From the NCBI GenBank assembly GCA_964007875.1, contig CAXGAH010000011.1, positions 5,394-69,393 of the forward strand: a DNA stretch of 64,000 nucleotides, written 5' to 3'. Positions 54,467 to 63,661 of this stretch are shown one piece after another. Position 1 is the stretch's first letter. Each line of letters starts with the position of its first letter. This DNA comes from UBA1275 sp002323515 (GTDB taxonomy: Bacteria > Bacteroidota > Rhodothermia > Balneolales > Balneolaceae). The translations under genes and the position numbers were made by a program. The notes below the pieces were generated by a model. It ran no database searches. It had not been told where the DNA came from and saw only the letters and a program-made list of their open reading frames with translations.

Positions 54467-55196
54467 ATATTAACAACAGCCGAAAAGGAAATAATCTTTC
54501 TACCTTCCAACTCTCCGAGCTAAGAGTATCTAGTTCGTTCTTTCGAAAACTTTTCTTCAAACTAGTCCGTCCGTCTTGGTAAATAAATGATGATCTAAAT
54601 CGTAAAGCAAATAGGCATAGACTAAAGAGAGTGTAAGCTAAACTACTACGTTCTAAATCATTACATATAACTTTCGTACCTAGTTCAGCACATTCGGTCA
54701 AAAATGGGGTGATTTCTGTTGAGGGTATATGGTGTAGGACATGATTATTCATGACTAAGTCTACTTTATGCCCACGATGTGCCAACTCAGTTGTAGATAT
54801 GCACTCAAAAAATAACCCGATGGGCTTGTTTTTGTTCACTAACGCCGTTTCAGGTTGTACGGACCGGTTGGCCTTGGCCCACGCTATAGCGCGGTTATCA
54901 ATATCTATGCCGGTAATATGTGAGCTAATCCCATCCTTTTTAAGCCATTGAAATAAGAAAAAGGCGATATCACCACCTCCACATCCTACATCAAGCACTT
55001 GAAATATTTTTCCCTGTTTCTGTATTTCTATTGCATGAGGGCGAATATACTTGGCATACACTCTATTCCACTGTGATACCCATCTATTTAAAGTATAGAA
55101 ATCAGCATAGGTCTGTTTGAGTTGCTCACTATCGGCATTGGTAGCATCCATTTTTTCGATGAGATGGGCTTGTCGTTGGCTCAAATGAGTAAACAT
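54441..55196 (-). CDS. SAM-dependent methyltransferase of the type III PKS cluster
   Basis: A 251-residue class I methyltransferase. The SAM-binding motif is FQVLDVGCGGGDIAFFLF, followed by acidic residue ITGIDIDNRAIAWAKA and a later LVMNNHVLHHI motif. The C-terminus is more hydrophobic, which might help membrane contact. It starts eight bases after the PKS stop and overlaps the hydroxylase gene by 26 bases. By position it should O- or C-methylate the aromatic polyketide, like SrsB of the srs cluster, though the sequence class may differ. Confidence 0.85.
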   Translation of the reverse strand: MFTHLSQRQAHLIEKMDATNADSEQLKQTYADFYTLNRWVSQWNRVYAKYIRPHAIEIQKQGKIFQVLDVGCGGGDIAFFLFQWLKKDGISSHITGIDIDNRAIAWAKANRSVQPETALVNKNKPIGLFFECISTTELAHRGHKVDLVMNNHVLHHIPSTEITPFLTECAELGTKVICNDLERSSLAYTLFSLCLFALRFRSSFIYQDGRTSLKKSFRKNELDTLSSESWKVERLFPFRLLLIYEGEHGRA

Positions 55197-55203
55197 AGAT
55201 TTT

Positions 55204-56325
55204 CTATCTGTATTCGATACGACGTAATAATGCGGTCTCTATACTTAAACCTGGACCGAAAGCCATAGCTAATGCAGTATCGTGCCCATCGCGAATATGG
55301 GCCTGAGAGGGTGGGCGTTTGAGAAGATCTTCCAAGACAAATAGTATCGTAGCGCTACTCATATTACCATGATTTTTAAGTACCATTCTAGATGCGTCTA
55401 AGGCTTGGTCGTTGAGCTCAAAACTCTGTTCTACTTTGTCTAAAATAGCTCGACCTCCAGGATGTATTGCCCAATATCCAATATCTTCCATCCCTAATCC
55501 AAAACTAGCAAAAAGGGGGTCAGTAATCGAATTCAAATTATTCTTAATTATATCCGGTACATAAGAGGATAAGGTCATATCAAAGCCTGTATCCCCTATA
55601 GTCCAAGCCATATCTCGTTCTCCTTCATATGCTAAATCATTGGCAAAAGCTTCTATTCGAAAGGCAGAGGTACTTGGTTTCTTTGCCGAGACTAGGACAC
55701 CTGCAGATCCATCCGAGAAAACGGAACCAGCTATTAAGGTATCGGGGTCGGTTTTAGGATTAAAGTGCAAGGAGCAAAGTTCAGTAGCAACAATGAGTAC
55801 CACAGCCTTAGAATCTTGATCACAAAAAGCCTGTGCCATACGAAGTGCTGGAAAAGCGGCATAACATCCCATAAAGCCTATATGGTAGCGTTCAACACTT
55901 GAAGCTAAACCTAGCTCTTTAACGATTTCGTAATCAGGACCGGGAGCAAAAAAACCCGTACATGAAACCGTTATTACATGACTTATTGCCGGAAGGCCAG
56001 ATTTTTTGTGCTTCTCATTTAATGCACTAGCAGTTTCTAAAAAAAGCTTCTTTGCAGCAGACTTATATTTTTTATTTCGCTCACCAGTGCTGGGTATTTG
56101 TGCTGGATCAAAAGAGCGATGAAAAAAGCTGTTAGGGTCTTCAGAGAAATAGTCTTCCAACACGGTATGCCGATGTTCTATTCCTGATTGAATATAAATC
56201 CTATGCAGGATTGCCTGAGTTTTTCGGTTATCCTGATGCAAATTCTTTAGTCGATCTAACAGTTCGCGTTGATTACCCCGAGATGCAGGGATGGATGTTT
56301 CTATATAGTGAATATAACTAGACAT
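55204..56325 (-). CDS. Type III polyketide synthase (alkylresorcinol/alkylpyrone-type)
   Basis: A 373-residue chalcone-synthase-like enzyme with the complete catalytic triad: Cys154 in HIGFMGCYAAFPALRMA, His288 in YWAIHPGGRAILD and Asn321 in LKNHGNMSSATI. Residues near the active site (SCTGFFAPGPD, GSVFSDGSAG) agree with bacterial type III PKSs that use long fatty acyl starters. It should condense an acyl starter with malonyl-CoA to a resorcinol or pyrone. It leads a three-gene coupled set with methyltransferase and hydroxylase. A MATE exporter lies immediately upstream. Confidence 0.93.
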   Translation of the reverse strand: MSSYIHYIETSIPASRGNQRELLDRLKNLHQDNRKTQAILHRIYIQSGIEHRHTVLEDYFSEDPNSFFHRSFDPAQIPSTGERNKKYKSAAKKLFLETASALNEKHKKSGLPAISHVITVSCTGFFAPGPDYEIVKELGLASSVERYHIGFMGCYAAFPALRMAQAFCDQDSKAVVLIVATELCSLHFNPKTDPDTLIAGSVFSDGSAGVLVSAKKPSTSAFRIEAFANDLAYEGERDMAWTIGDTGFDMTLSSYVPDIIKNNLNSITDPLFASFGLGMEDIGYWAIHPGGRAILDKVEQSFELNDQALDASRMVLKNHGNMSSATILFVLEDLLKRPPSQAHIRDGHDTALAMAFGPGLSIETALLRRIEYR

Positions 56326-56368
56326 AGTACTACTACAATAAAGCTTAGCTATTGGTTCGGCTTCTTAG

Positions 56369-57712
56369 TTAGTTTTTATTTCGGGTTAAAAGATGGAACC
56401 GTGTGTTGTGTAACACAGCAGCGGTACTTAAGCCTGCAATAAGTCCTATCCATAATCCTTGAGGACCGTATCCTACATTAAAACTCAGATAATAACCCAT
56501 AGTAAAACCAATAAACCAGTAGGAAATCAAGTTGAATATCATAGGCATACGAGTATCTTTTAACCCTCGAAGGGCTCCAAAAGCACCCACTTGTAAACCA
56601 TCGGAGAGTTGAAAAACGGCCGCAAAAAAGACCAAACTCACCGCTAGGTTAATGACTTCTACATCATGAGTGTACACACTTACGATGGTTTCTGGAAAAA
56701 TGAAGAGTACTGCAGCAGTAATACTAGTAACTCCAGTACAAACAGCGGTTCCAGTAAACCCTCTAAAGCGTGCCTCTTCCAAAAGTCCTTTACCCATAGA
56801 AACACCAACTCGCTGAGAAATGGCTAGAGATAATCCTAAAGGAATCATGAATACGGTAGCAGCAATATTAATGGCAACCTGGTGGGCAGCAGAAGCTTGA
56901 ACACTTAGGGTACCCATAAGAACGCTGACAGCAGCAAATAGAAGTACTTCCATTGTAGTACTCATGGCATTTGGTATGCCAATTTTTAACAATTCAGCAA
57001 TGCGACCCCAATCGGGTCCTTTAGTTCGGACAAAAATATTAAAACGGCGGTAGGTTTTGAACTTCGCAGTAAACAGTATCATTGCAAGTCCACCGGACCA
57101 TTGCACGAGCGATGTGGCGTATCCTGTACCTTCAGCACCCAATTGAGGGAGTCCGAAGGCCCCATACATTAATATGTAGTCCGCTGGAATATTGACAACA
57201 AGCATGCCTAAAGCCACAAACATAGCTGGCCTCGTATAGGCTAATCCTTCACTGAAATAACGAAAGCCTGAAAACAAGAAATAGGCGGGGATTCCCCAAG
57301 AAGCGGCCAACATGAAGTCAGTTGCTAGGGGGATGATTTCTGGATCTACCCCTACAGCTGGCATTAACTGAGGAAGCCAACGAACAAGAAAAAAAGAAGG
57401 TACGGCAATCAATGCCACTAACCATAACATCTGTCGGGCACTTTTCCCTATTTCATCGAATCGTTTAGCCCCTATATGATGTGAAACTACTGGATTTATA
57501 GCTACAAGTGTTCCGATTCCAAACATGAGTACCGGCAGATAAAGAGCATTCCCTACTGCTACACCAGCTAGGTCCGCAGCGCTAAGTTGACCGGCCATGA
57601 TAGTATCGGTAACATTTAAACCCATACCGAGTAGTTGAGTTCCTACAACAGGCCCACCAATTTTGCCAAGCATACCCGCTTCTTTTTGTACCGAACTAAT
57701 TGTAAAGGACAT
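56369..57712 (-). CDS. MATE family efflux transporter (NorM-like)
   Basis: A 447-residue transporter with about twelve helices. LGMGLNVTDTIMAGQLSAAD near the start and PLGLSLAISQRVGVSMGKG in the second half are the NorM-branch signatures. It exports organic cations or drugs in exchange for H+ or Na+. It sits in the same leftward run, 12 bases after the dehydrogenase gene and 43 bases before the type III PKS, so it may export or insert the lipid product, or be unrelated. Confidence 0.9.
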   Translation of the reverse strand: MSFTISSVQKEAGMLGKIGGPVVGTQLLGMGLNVTDTIMAGQLSAADLAGVAVGNALYLPVLMFGIGTLVAINPVVSHHIGAKRFDEIGKSARQMLWLVALIAVPSFFLVRWLPQLMPAVGVDPEIIPLATDFMLAASWGIPAYFLFSGFRYFSEGLAYTRPAMFVALGMLVVNIPADYILMYGAFGLPQLGAEGTGYATSLVQWSGGLAMILFTAKFKTYRRFNIFVRTKGPDWGRIAELLKIGIPNAMSTTMEVLLFAAVSVLMGTLSVQASAAHQVAINIAATVFMIPLGLSLAISQRVGVSMGKGLLEEARFRGFTGTAVCTGVTSITAAVLFIFPETIVSVYTHDVEVINLAVSLVFFAAVFQLSDGLQVGAFGALRGLKDTRMPMIFNLISYWFIGFTMGYYLSFNVGYGPQGLWIGLIAGLSTAAVLHNTRFHLLTRNKN

Positions 57713-57723
57713 GGGTAATATTC

Positions 57724-58701
57724 TTAAAAAGCGGAGATTAGGTTGGGGATTTCACTCAGGTCTTTCTGATAAAGCACACCAGCGATAGCGCTAGCAGCTA
57801 ATTCCCCAATAGCTGTTCGCGTTTCGTGCGTAGCACTTGCAATATGGGGAAGCAGTGTGCAATTAGGTGCGGTGAGTAAATCGGGATGAACGGTTGGCTC
57901 AAATTCATACACATCAATACCTGCCCCGCCAATCTGCCCCTGATGCAGTGCTTGTGCTAACGCCTGTTCATCTATAACAGGTCCTCTGGAAATATTTAAA
58001 AGAATGGAATGTTCTTGCATTAAGCTAAGGCGTTGGGCGTCGATGAGATGATGTGTACTTTCATGAAGGGGACAATGCAGACTAACGACGTCCGATCTGC
58101 TTAGTAGAGTATCTAGATCTTCTACATAACTTGCTTGAAGAGTCTGTTCAACGGAGGGAGCAACCTTGGTGCGGTTATGATAGTAAATCTCCATCCCGAA
58201 TGCCTGCGCTCTTTTTGAAAAAGATTGACCTATGCGTCCCATTCCTATAATGCCAAGTTTTTTGCCCGAGAGTTCCATACCTAAAAATCCCAATGGTTCC
58301 CATTGGGTAAAGAGCCCATCCCTAAGGTATTGCTCGGCTTTGTTAAATCGACGGGTGGTCGCCAATAATAGACCCATTGTAAAATCTGCACACGATTCAG
58401 TCAATACATCAGGTGTATTAGCTACATGTATATTACAGCGGTGGGCGGCTTGAACATCAATATTGTTGTAGCCTACAGCAAAATTTGCCACAATTTTTAA
58501 CTGATGCGCTGCTTCCAATACCCTAGATGTAACCGGGGTAGATAGCATGCATAGTAAGGCATCATAATGTCCAATTACTTCGAGCAATGACTCCTCGGTC
58601 AGAAATTGTCCTTGTTCACCCACAGTAACTTCACCCACGGTCTGGAGAAAATGTATATTTGACGCCTGGATAGGTTCCGTAACTAAGATTCGGAATCCCA
58701 T
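57724..58701 (-). CDS. D-isomer-specific 2-hydroxyacid dehydrogenase
   Basis: A 325-residue NAD(P)-dependent dehydrogenase. The nucleotide-binding motif is KKLGIIGMGRIGQSF, the catalytic Arg is in LLNISRGPVIDEQ, the Glu in GIDVYEFEP and the His in LPHIASATHETR. It resembles glyoxylate/hydroxypyruvate reductases. It starts four bases after rsfS. Its substrate cannot be read from the sequence; a link to the polyketide cluster is only positional. Confidence 0.9.
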   Translation of the reverse strand: MGFRILVTEPIQASNIHFLQTVGEVTVGEQGQFLTEESLLEVIGHYDALLCMLSTPVTSRVLEAAHQLKIVANFAVGYNNIDVQAAHRCNIHVANTPDVLTESCADFTMGLLLATTRRFNKAEQYLRDGLFTQWEPLGFLGMELSGKKLGIIGMGRIGQSFSKRAQAFGMEIYYHNRTKVAPSVEQTLQASYVEDLDTLLSRSDVVSLHCPLHESTHHLIDAQRLSLMQEHSILLNISRGPVIDEQALAQALHQGQIGGAGIDVYEFEPTVHPDLLTAPNCTLLPHIASATHETRTAIGELAASAIAGVLYQKDLSEIPNLISAF

Positions 58702-58705
58702 TTTT

Positions 58706-59107
58706 TTACCCTTCGGATTTGATATAGGTTGCTTTAGCGTCGTTCCACATGAGTTCTAAATTATAGAAACTTCTCTTTTCCTCTGTCATAATGTGAACCA
58801 CTGTGTGGATAAAATCTAGGATAATCCAAGATCGAGCTTGTAGGCCTTCTTTTTTCCATGCCTTAGCGTCTATTTTTTCTTGTACTTCAGCCTCTACAGC
58901 GTCAGCAATGGCTTTAATTTGGGTATCAGAATTACCTGTGCAAATCACAAAGAAATCCGCTAGGGTAGTTTGAGCTGATATGTCTAATACCGTAATATCT
59001 TTGGCTTTTTTACTTTCCATACCCTCAATAATGTGGGTTACTAGGGTGTTGGAATCTGGAGTTGCCTCGATAAATTGGTTGTTAGCGGGTTTTTCTATTT
59101 TTGTCAT
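58706..59107 (-). CDS. rsfS: Ribosome silencing factor RsfS
   Basis: A 133-residue RsfS/Iojap protein. KKAKDITVLDISAQTTLADF then FVICTGNSDTQIKAIADAV and the end FIHTVVHIMTEEKRSFYNLE are diagnostic. It binds ribosomal protein L14 and blocks subunit joining in starvation. It lies between the LytR_C-domain gene (two bases) and the dehydrogenase gene (four bases), part of one transcript. Confidence 0.96.
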   Translation of the reverse strand: MTKIEKPANNQFIEATPDSNTLVTHIIEGMESKKAKDITVLDISAQTTLADFFVICTGNSDTQIKAIADAVEAEVQEKIDAKAWKKEGLQARSWIILDFIHTVVHIMTEEKRSFYNLELMWNDAKATYIKSEG

Positions 59108-59109
59108 AG

Positions 59110-59568
59110 TTAATCTGTGTTCAGCGATTCGTAATCTTGGCCAATTACAACGGTAACGTCTAGAAAGAAATCTGTAGATTCCTCTTGAATTACATGGAGG
59201 GGATCTACACCTAAAGCATCAGCCACGCGATAAGCATTTGCCATGACTCGGCTACGGGATATAATCATGGTATTTTTTACGTCAAAATGGTCAAAGTTAC
59301 CGGTTTCAACGACATCGAATCCATTTTTTCTAAGCACCGAGGTATAGGCATTAGCAATACCAGATACTCCACACCCATTAAGCACTTCAATTTGTATGAT
59401 ATCACTGATAAGTTGAGCACTTTGCTCTGTTCTCTCATTTTGGATTCTTGGGAACAGTACTCTGGTGAATACGGCTAGTAACAAAATGACTAGTAGAAGA
59501 CTTAAAAAGCCAATAGCCGCATGCAAATAAAGAGTATTAGAAGAGGATTCTCTGGGCGTCTGACTCAT
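59110..59568 (-). CDS. LytR C-terminal-domain membrane protein
   Basis: A 152-residue protein. One N-terminal membrane helix (about 14-32) anchors it with the C-terminus outside. The periplasmic part, IQIEVLNGCGVSGIANAYTS then VLRKNGFDVVETGNFDHFDV, is a LytR_C domain, a small fold found in cell-wall related proteins but without the catalytic LytR-CpsA-Psr domain. Function unknown. Conserved closeness to rsfS is often seen in this group. Confidence 0.85.
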   Translation of the reverse strand: MSQTPRESSSNTLYLHAAIGFLSLLLVILLLAVFTRVLFPRIQNERTEQSAQLISDIIQIEVLNGCGVSGIANAYTSVLRKNGFDVVETGNFDHFDVKNTMIISRSRVMANAYRVADALGVDPLHVIQEESTDFFLDVTVVIGQDYESLNTD

Positions 59569-59577
59569 GTAATTTTT

Positions 59578-60105
59578 CTAGTACCACATCCCATACGATC
59601 GATACGGGTTAAATCCAGAATAGGGGTTGTACCCCATTATATTAGGTAACTGTTGATACTGTACTTTTAAAAAAGCTTTATCAGAAATCTGGTAATTTAG
59701 TTCCGCATTCCGGATCATCACTTGTGGGCTGAAACCTTGTTGAATTCCATTGTTATTCGAACCAAAGCCAGGGGTGTTTCTGCCAAAAGGTGAATGTAAG
59801 AAAGATACATCCACTTTACCTTGTAGCTTAGGACTAAACGCAAATTGGAGAGTATTTGTATATGCATTGATATTTTGAACTCCTCCGCCATGCGCTGCAA
59901 AACTCATTTCATACGAGTGAGACATTTGCACATTAATTTTTTGGAAAAATTGATTCAAGCTGTGCTGAACAGTTGGGGTAGTGCGATTGATAATCGGTCC
60001 TGAATAATCATATCGGGTGGGTAAGTTTTTGCGCAGTTGTGCTTGAGTATCCAAAGATATTCCAAGAATGATAACTAGTGCTAGTGAAAAAGTAAGTGGT
60101 TTCAT
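59578..60105 (-). CDS. Small exported hypothetical protein
   Basis: A 175-residue protein with signal peptide MKPLTFSLALVIILGISLDT then QAQ. The ATG at 60105 is chosen because the frame extension to 60162 precedes the signal peptide with unrelated residues. The mature chain is beta-rich, with alternating hydrophobic strands (NTLQFAFSPKLQGKVDVSFL and KAFLKVQYQQL). The C-terminus is rich in Tyr, Pro, Asn and Gly (PNIMGYNPYSGFNPYRSYG). It could be a small outer-membrane-associated protein. No family recognised. It is the first gene of the leftward operon leading to the polyketide genes. Confidence 0.7.
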   Translation of the reverse strand: MKPLTFSLALVIILGISLDTQAQLRKNLPTRYDYSGPIINRTTPTVQHSLNQFFQKINVQMSHSYEMSFAAHGGGVQNINAYTNTLQFAFSPKLQGKVDVSFLHSPFGRNTPGFGSNNNGIQQGFSPQVMIRNAELNYQISDKAFLKVQYQQLPNIMGYNPYSGFNPYRSYGMWY

Positions 60106-60349
60106 AATATTGCTAATAGGTCTTTTAACAGTATACCCGAACGAATATAATTCTCTACACATTATAATGAATAGTCTCTAAATAATAAACCTAAACTATG
60201 GTTATTTGAAATTGCTTCTAGACCTCAAAAATAGTATATTTTCTCTCTTTTGAATGATGAAATAGTGCTTCATTTGTATTCCCTATTCCAGCAGCTTAAA
60301 AGGGAGAGGCATTGAACAATATTAAGGCTCAAGAAGTAAAAATCAAGGA

Positions 60350-61405
60350 ATGAAACTTACCGATTTTAGATACGAAATAGAAGGTTTAAATATCCCAGAC
60401 GCACCACTTAAAGAAAGAGATAGTGCGAAATTATTGGTTCTTAACAGGGCTGAACAAACCATTGAACACCGAAATTTTTCAGATATACATGAATATTTGA
60501 ATGAAGGCGATGTGTTAGTGTACAATAACACAAAAGTATTTCCTGCTCGCTTGAATGGTAAGAAAGAAAAAACCGAAGCTGATATAGAGGTTTTTCTGCT
60601 AAGAGAGCTACAGCCTGAGAATATGTTGTGGGATGTGCTCGTAGAACCTGCTCGTAAAATTAGAATTGGAAACAAGTTATATTTTGGAGAAGGGGAAGAT
60701 GAATTGATGGCCGAAGTGGTGGATAACACCACTTCCCGAGGGAGAACGATTCGGTTTCTATTTGATGGACCCAATCATGAATTGTATGAACGATTGGATT
60801 CTTTGGGTAAAATGCCTTTGCCACCATACATCGAGCGTGAGCCAGTTGACGAAGATAAAGAGCGATATCAGACGGTATTCGCTTCCGAACGTGGCGCAGT
60901 AGCCGCTCCTACGGCGGGTATGCACTTTACCGAGGATCTACTAGAGAAAATAAAAGCCAAAGGAGTACATTTACTGCCTATCACACTTCACATTGGTTGG
61001 GGTACATTCCGAAATGTCGAGGTGGAAGATCTAACAAAACACCGCATGGATTCTGAAAACTATTTTATTTCACAGGATACATCTGACCAAATAAACGTGG
61101 CTCTTAAAAGTAAAAAACATAAAGTAATTGCCATGGGTACTAGTGTAGTTCGTGCGATTGAAACGAGTGTCATGGCCAGTGGAATGAGTAAGCAGGGTAC
61201 GGGTTGGACCGATAAATTCATTTATCCTCCTTATCAGTTCAAGATAACTGAATCTCTTATTACCAATTTCCATCGTCCAGAATCCACCCTACTAATGTTG
61301 GGTGCCGCTTTTGCAGGCTACGATTTGCTTATGAAAGCTTACGAAGAAGCTAAAGAAAATAACTATAGGTTATTTTCCTTCGGCGATGCCGTGATGGTCA
61401 TTTAA
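60350..61405 (+). CDS. queA: tRNA preQ1 ribosyltransferase-isomerase QueA
   Basis: A 351-residue QueA. It starts MKLTDFRYE and continues through LNEGDVLVYNNTKVFPARLN, PLPPYIEREPVDEDKERYQT and VAAPTAGMHFTEDLLEKIKA, all family signatures. It moves the ribosyl of S-adenosylmethionine onto preQ1 in tRNA to make epoxyqueuosine. Divergent from the small exported gene over 187 bases. ispD follows after 12 bases on the same strand. Confidence 0.97.
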   Translation: MKLTDFRYEIEGLNIPDAPLKERDSAKLLVLNRAEQTIEHRNFSDIHEYLNEGDVLVYNNTKVFPARLNGKKEKTEADIEVFLLRELQPENMLWDVLVEPARKIRIGNKLYFGEGEDELMAEVVDNTTSRGRTIRFLFDGPNHELYERLDSLGKMPLPPYIEREPVDEDKERYQTVFASERGAVAAPTAGMHFTEDLLEKIKAKGVHLLPITLHIGWGTFRNVEVEDLTKHRMDSENYFISQDTSDQINVALKSKKHKVIAMGTSVVRAIETSVMASGMSKQGTGWTDKFIYPPYQFKITESLITNFHRPESTLLMLGAAFAGYDLLMKAYEEAKENNYRLFSFGDAVMVI

Positions 61406-61417
61406 CAAGGTAGATGT

Positions 61418-62125
61418 ATGATAAAACTAGCCGTTATATTACCAGCCGCCGGAACAGGTAGTCGCATGAGAACGGAAACTCCAAAGCCTTATCTTCGGCT
61501 AAAAGGGGTGACTATTTTAGAGCATACCATTCGTAATTTTTTAAGGGTAGACGGCTTAGTTCAAATTGTTATTGCCACCTCCAATCAATGGATGTCCCAA
61601 GCACAAAGTATTGCTTCATCTTTTAAAAGTGACACTATCACGGTAGATGTGGTTGAAGGCGGGTCAGAACGACAATTTTCTATACATCATGCGCTTCAGT
61701 CACTCGATGATCATGTGAATATGGTAGCCGTGCATGATGCAGTCAGGCCCTTCATCACAACTTCCTTAGTAGAATTATGCTGCACCGAAGCAAGGGATCA
61801 TGGCGCCGCCATTGTTGCTGTTCCTGCCAAAGACACCATCAAACGTGTCGATGCAAAAGGCTTCATACAAGAAACCCCTAAGCGAAGCACAATTTGGCAG
61901 GCGCAGACGCCCCAAATCTTTCAGAGGCCATTACTTGAGAGAGCATATAAAAAGGCCATCGCTGAGGACTATTTCGGAACAGATGATGCATCCTTGGTGG
62001 AACGGATAGGCGGGAAGGTTAAAGTAATTGCAGGTGATAGAAGAAACTTAAAAATCACCTTCCCTATAGACCTAAGGGTGGCTGAGATGATTTTAGAAGA
62101 AGGATCCTTTGACGTACCACAATAG
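61418..62125 (+). CDS. ispD: 2-C-methyl-D-erythritol 4-phosphate cytidylyltransferase
   Basis: A 235-residue cytidylyltransferase. The CTP-binding LPAAGTGSRMRTETPKPYL then RLKG is the family signature; VHDAVRPFI and TPKRSTIWQAQTPQIF are also typical. It makes CDP-methylerythritol in the MEP isoprenoid pathway. ispF begins two bases after its stop. An AAGGTAG site precedes the ATG. Confidence 0.96.
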   Translation: MIKLAVILPAAGTGSRMRTETPKPYLRLKGVTILEHTIRNFLRVDGLVQIVIATSNQWMSQAQSIASSFKSDTITVDVVEGGSERQFSIHHALQSLDDHVNMVAVHDAVRPFITTSLVELCCTEARDHGAAIVAVPAKDTIKRVDAKGFIQETPKRSTIWQAQTPQIFQRPLLERAYKKAIAEDYFGTDDASLVERIGGKVKVIAGDRRNLKITFPIDLRVAEMILEEGSFDVPQ

Positions 62126-62127
62126 CT

Positions 62128-62610
62128 ATGGATATTCGAGTTGGTTTTGGCTATGATGTGCATAAATGGTCGGACGATCGTCCGCTGATATTGGGAGGAA
62201 TTACAATTCCTTATACAATGGGCTTACATGGTCATTCTGACGCAGATGCGCTTTTGCATGCTATAACTGACGCCTTACTTGGAGCCCTAGCTTTAGGAGA
62301 TATTGGTACTCATTTCCCAGACACGGATCCGGCGTATAAGGGTGCTGACAGTGCGCTATTGTTGGCCAAGGCGTATGAGTTGGTTGGTGGTGGTGGGTTT
62401 AGCTTAGGGAATATAGACGCTACTATAGTAATGGAGCGCCCAAAATTGTTGCCTTATATCCCTGCTATGCGAGAGCGAATTGCTGTTATTCTTGCAGTAG
62501 AATTAAATCAGGTTTCGATCAAAGCAACAACCTCTGAACGAATGGGTTTTATTGGCCGAGAAGAAGGCGCAGCAGTCATGGCTACAGTGTTAATAAAAAA
62601 AAACAGCTAA
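62128..62610 (+). CDS. ispF: 2-C-methyl-D-erythritol 2,4-cyclodiphosphate synthase
   Basis: A 160-residue IspF. DIRVGFGYDVHKW contains the zinc-binding DxH; GHSDADALLHAI gives the third metal ligand His, and IGTHFPDTDPAYKGADS and KATTSERMGFIGREEGAA complete the active site. It cyclises CDP-ME-2P to MECDP. Together with ispD it shows use of the MEP pathway. Confidence 0.97.
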   Translation: MDIRVGFGYDVHKWSDDRPLILGGITIPYTMGLHGHSDADALLHAITDALLGALALGDIGTHFPDTDPAYKGADSALLLAKAYELVGGGGFSLGNIDATIVMERPKLLPYIPAMRERIAVILAVELNQVSIKATTSERMGFIGREEGAAVMATVLIKKNS

Positions 62611-62663
62611 TTCCCCAGTCGGTATGGTGAATTACCACTGTTCATCAATAAAGGCTCCATAAC

Positions 62664-63362
62664 ATGGCAGATGTAATCAATACCCTAGTCGATTTTATTG
62701 GCCAAGTATCCCCTATTCTGATATACCTACTTTTATTCTTTATAGCCTACATGGAAAATATTGTACCCCCTGTACCTGGTGATGTTATCGTAGCATTTGG
62801 GGGATATTTAATCTCTTTAGGAAGCATAAATGGCTTGGGTCTTTGGTTAGGGACCGTCATAACCTCGGTCTTGGGCTTTATAACGATGTATCAAATGGGG
62901 AGTTACTTAGGTGGGCCGCTGTTAGCATCAACCATTGGAGCAATTAAACAAGAAAATGGTCTCGAAAATGATTCTTCAGAAGGGTTCTTAAGTTCTGCAA
63001 AGAAAGTATTAGCGAAACTAATTTTGAGATTTGCTAATCCGTCCTACTTGCGTAAGGGTAAGGAATGGATGCGTAGTTATGGGCAATGGGTGGTGGTAAG
63101 CAACCGCTTTCTTGCAGGCACTCGCTCGGTTATAGCGCTGACTGCAGGGGCAAGTAAACTGCCTATCTGGCCGACAATACTCAGTTCTAGCGTTAGTTCT
63201 ATGTTATGGAATGGAGTCCTTATATATGGTGGTTGGTGGTTGGGTGATAATTGGCGACGGGTGGGTATTTATTTGGAAGCATATAGTCAGCTTATTTTGG
63301 TATTATTGGCCTTTTTAGCGCTGTTAGGCTTCATGTACATACGACGAAAAAATCAAGAGTAA
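62664..63362 (+). CDS. DedA/SNARE-associated family membrane protein
   Basis: A 232-residue inner-membrane protein. The DedA signature is ENIVPPVPGDVIVAFGGYLI, followed by GLWLGTVITSVLGFITMYQM and, later, the Arg-containing SNRFLAGTRSVIALTAGASKL. Family members are thought to flip membrane lipids such as undecaprenyl phosphate or phosphatidylethanolamine. It is monocistronic between ispF and the tRNA unit. The middle loop with ENGLENDSSE is longer than in E. coli relatives. Confidence 0.92.
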   Translation: MADVINTLVDFIGQVSPILIYLLLFFIAYMENIVPPVPGDVIVAFGGYLISLGSINGLGLWLGTVITSVLGFITMYQMGSYLGGPLLASTIGAIKQENGLENDSSEGFLSSAKKVLAKLILRFANPSYLRKGKEWMRSYGQWVVVSNRFLAGTRSVIALTAGASKLPIWPTILSSSVSSMLWNGVLIYGGWWLGDNWRRVGIYLEAYSQLILVLLAFLALLGFMYIRRKNQE

Positions 63363-63468
63363 GTAAGCGGTAGTGTGTGGGCTCATTTTTTAAGCTTGCA
63401 AAGGATTTCCTCTTCGGGTTGATAGAAACCGTTATTGGTAAAAAAGATAAAATTTTAGTGTTTTAGTA

Positions 63469-63497
63469 TTGACAATTCCAACGGTTTACGGTATTTT
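63469..63497 (+). promoter_or_regulatory. Promoter of the tRNA-tuf unit
   Basis: TTGACA (63469-63474) and TATTTT (63492-63497) are separated by exactly 17 bases, with the first tRNA starting at 63516, so transcription would start near 63504. This is a near-consensus housekeeping promoter, fitting the strong expression needed for tRNAs and EF-Tu. Confidence 0.75.
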
Positions 63498-63515
63498 AAA
63501 CGTCTTTCTAAAAAA

Positions 63516-63588
63516 GCCAGTGTAGCTCAGTTGGTAGAGCAACGGTTTTGTAAACCGTCGGTCATCGGTTCGAATCCGGTCACTGGCT
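63516..63588 (+). tRNA. tRNA-Thr (anticodon TGT)
   Basis: A full cloverleaf: acceptor GCCAGTG pairs with CACTGGC, discriminator T at 63588, D-arm GCTC...GAGC, anticodon stem ACGGT/ACCGT around TTTGTAA giving anticodon TGT, and a T-arm with TTCGAAT. The CCA end is not encoded. First of four tRNAs before tuf. Confidence 0.96.
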
Positions 63589-63661
63589 CGTTCATTGAAA
63601 ATATTGACGTACAGTAATTTAAGCGGAAATGCTTCGGCAATTCGCGCAGAATTACACCGAT

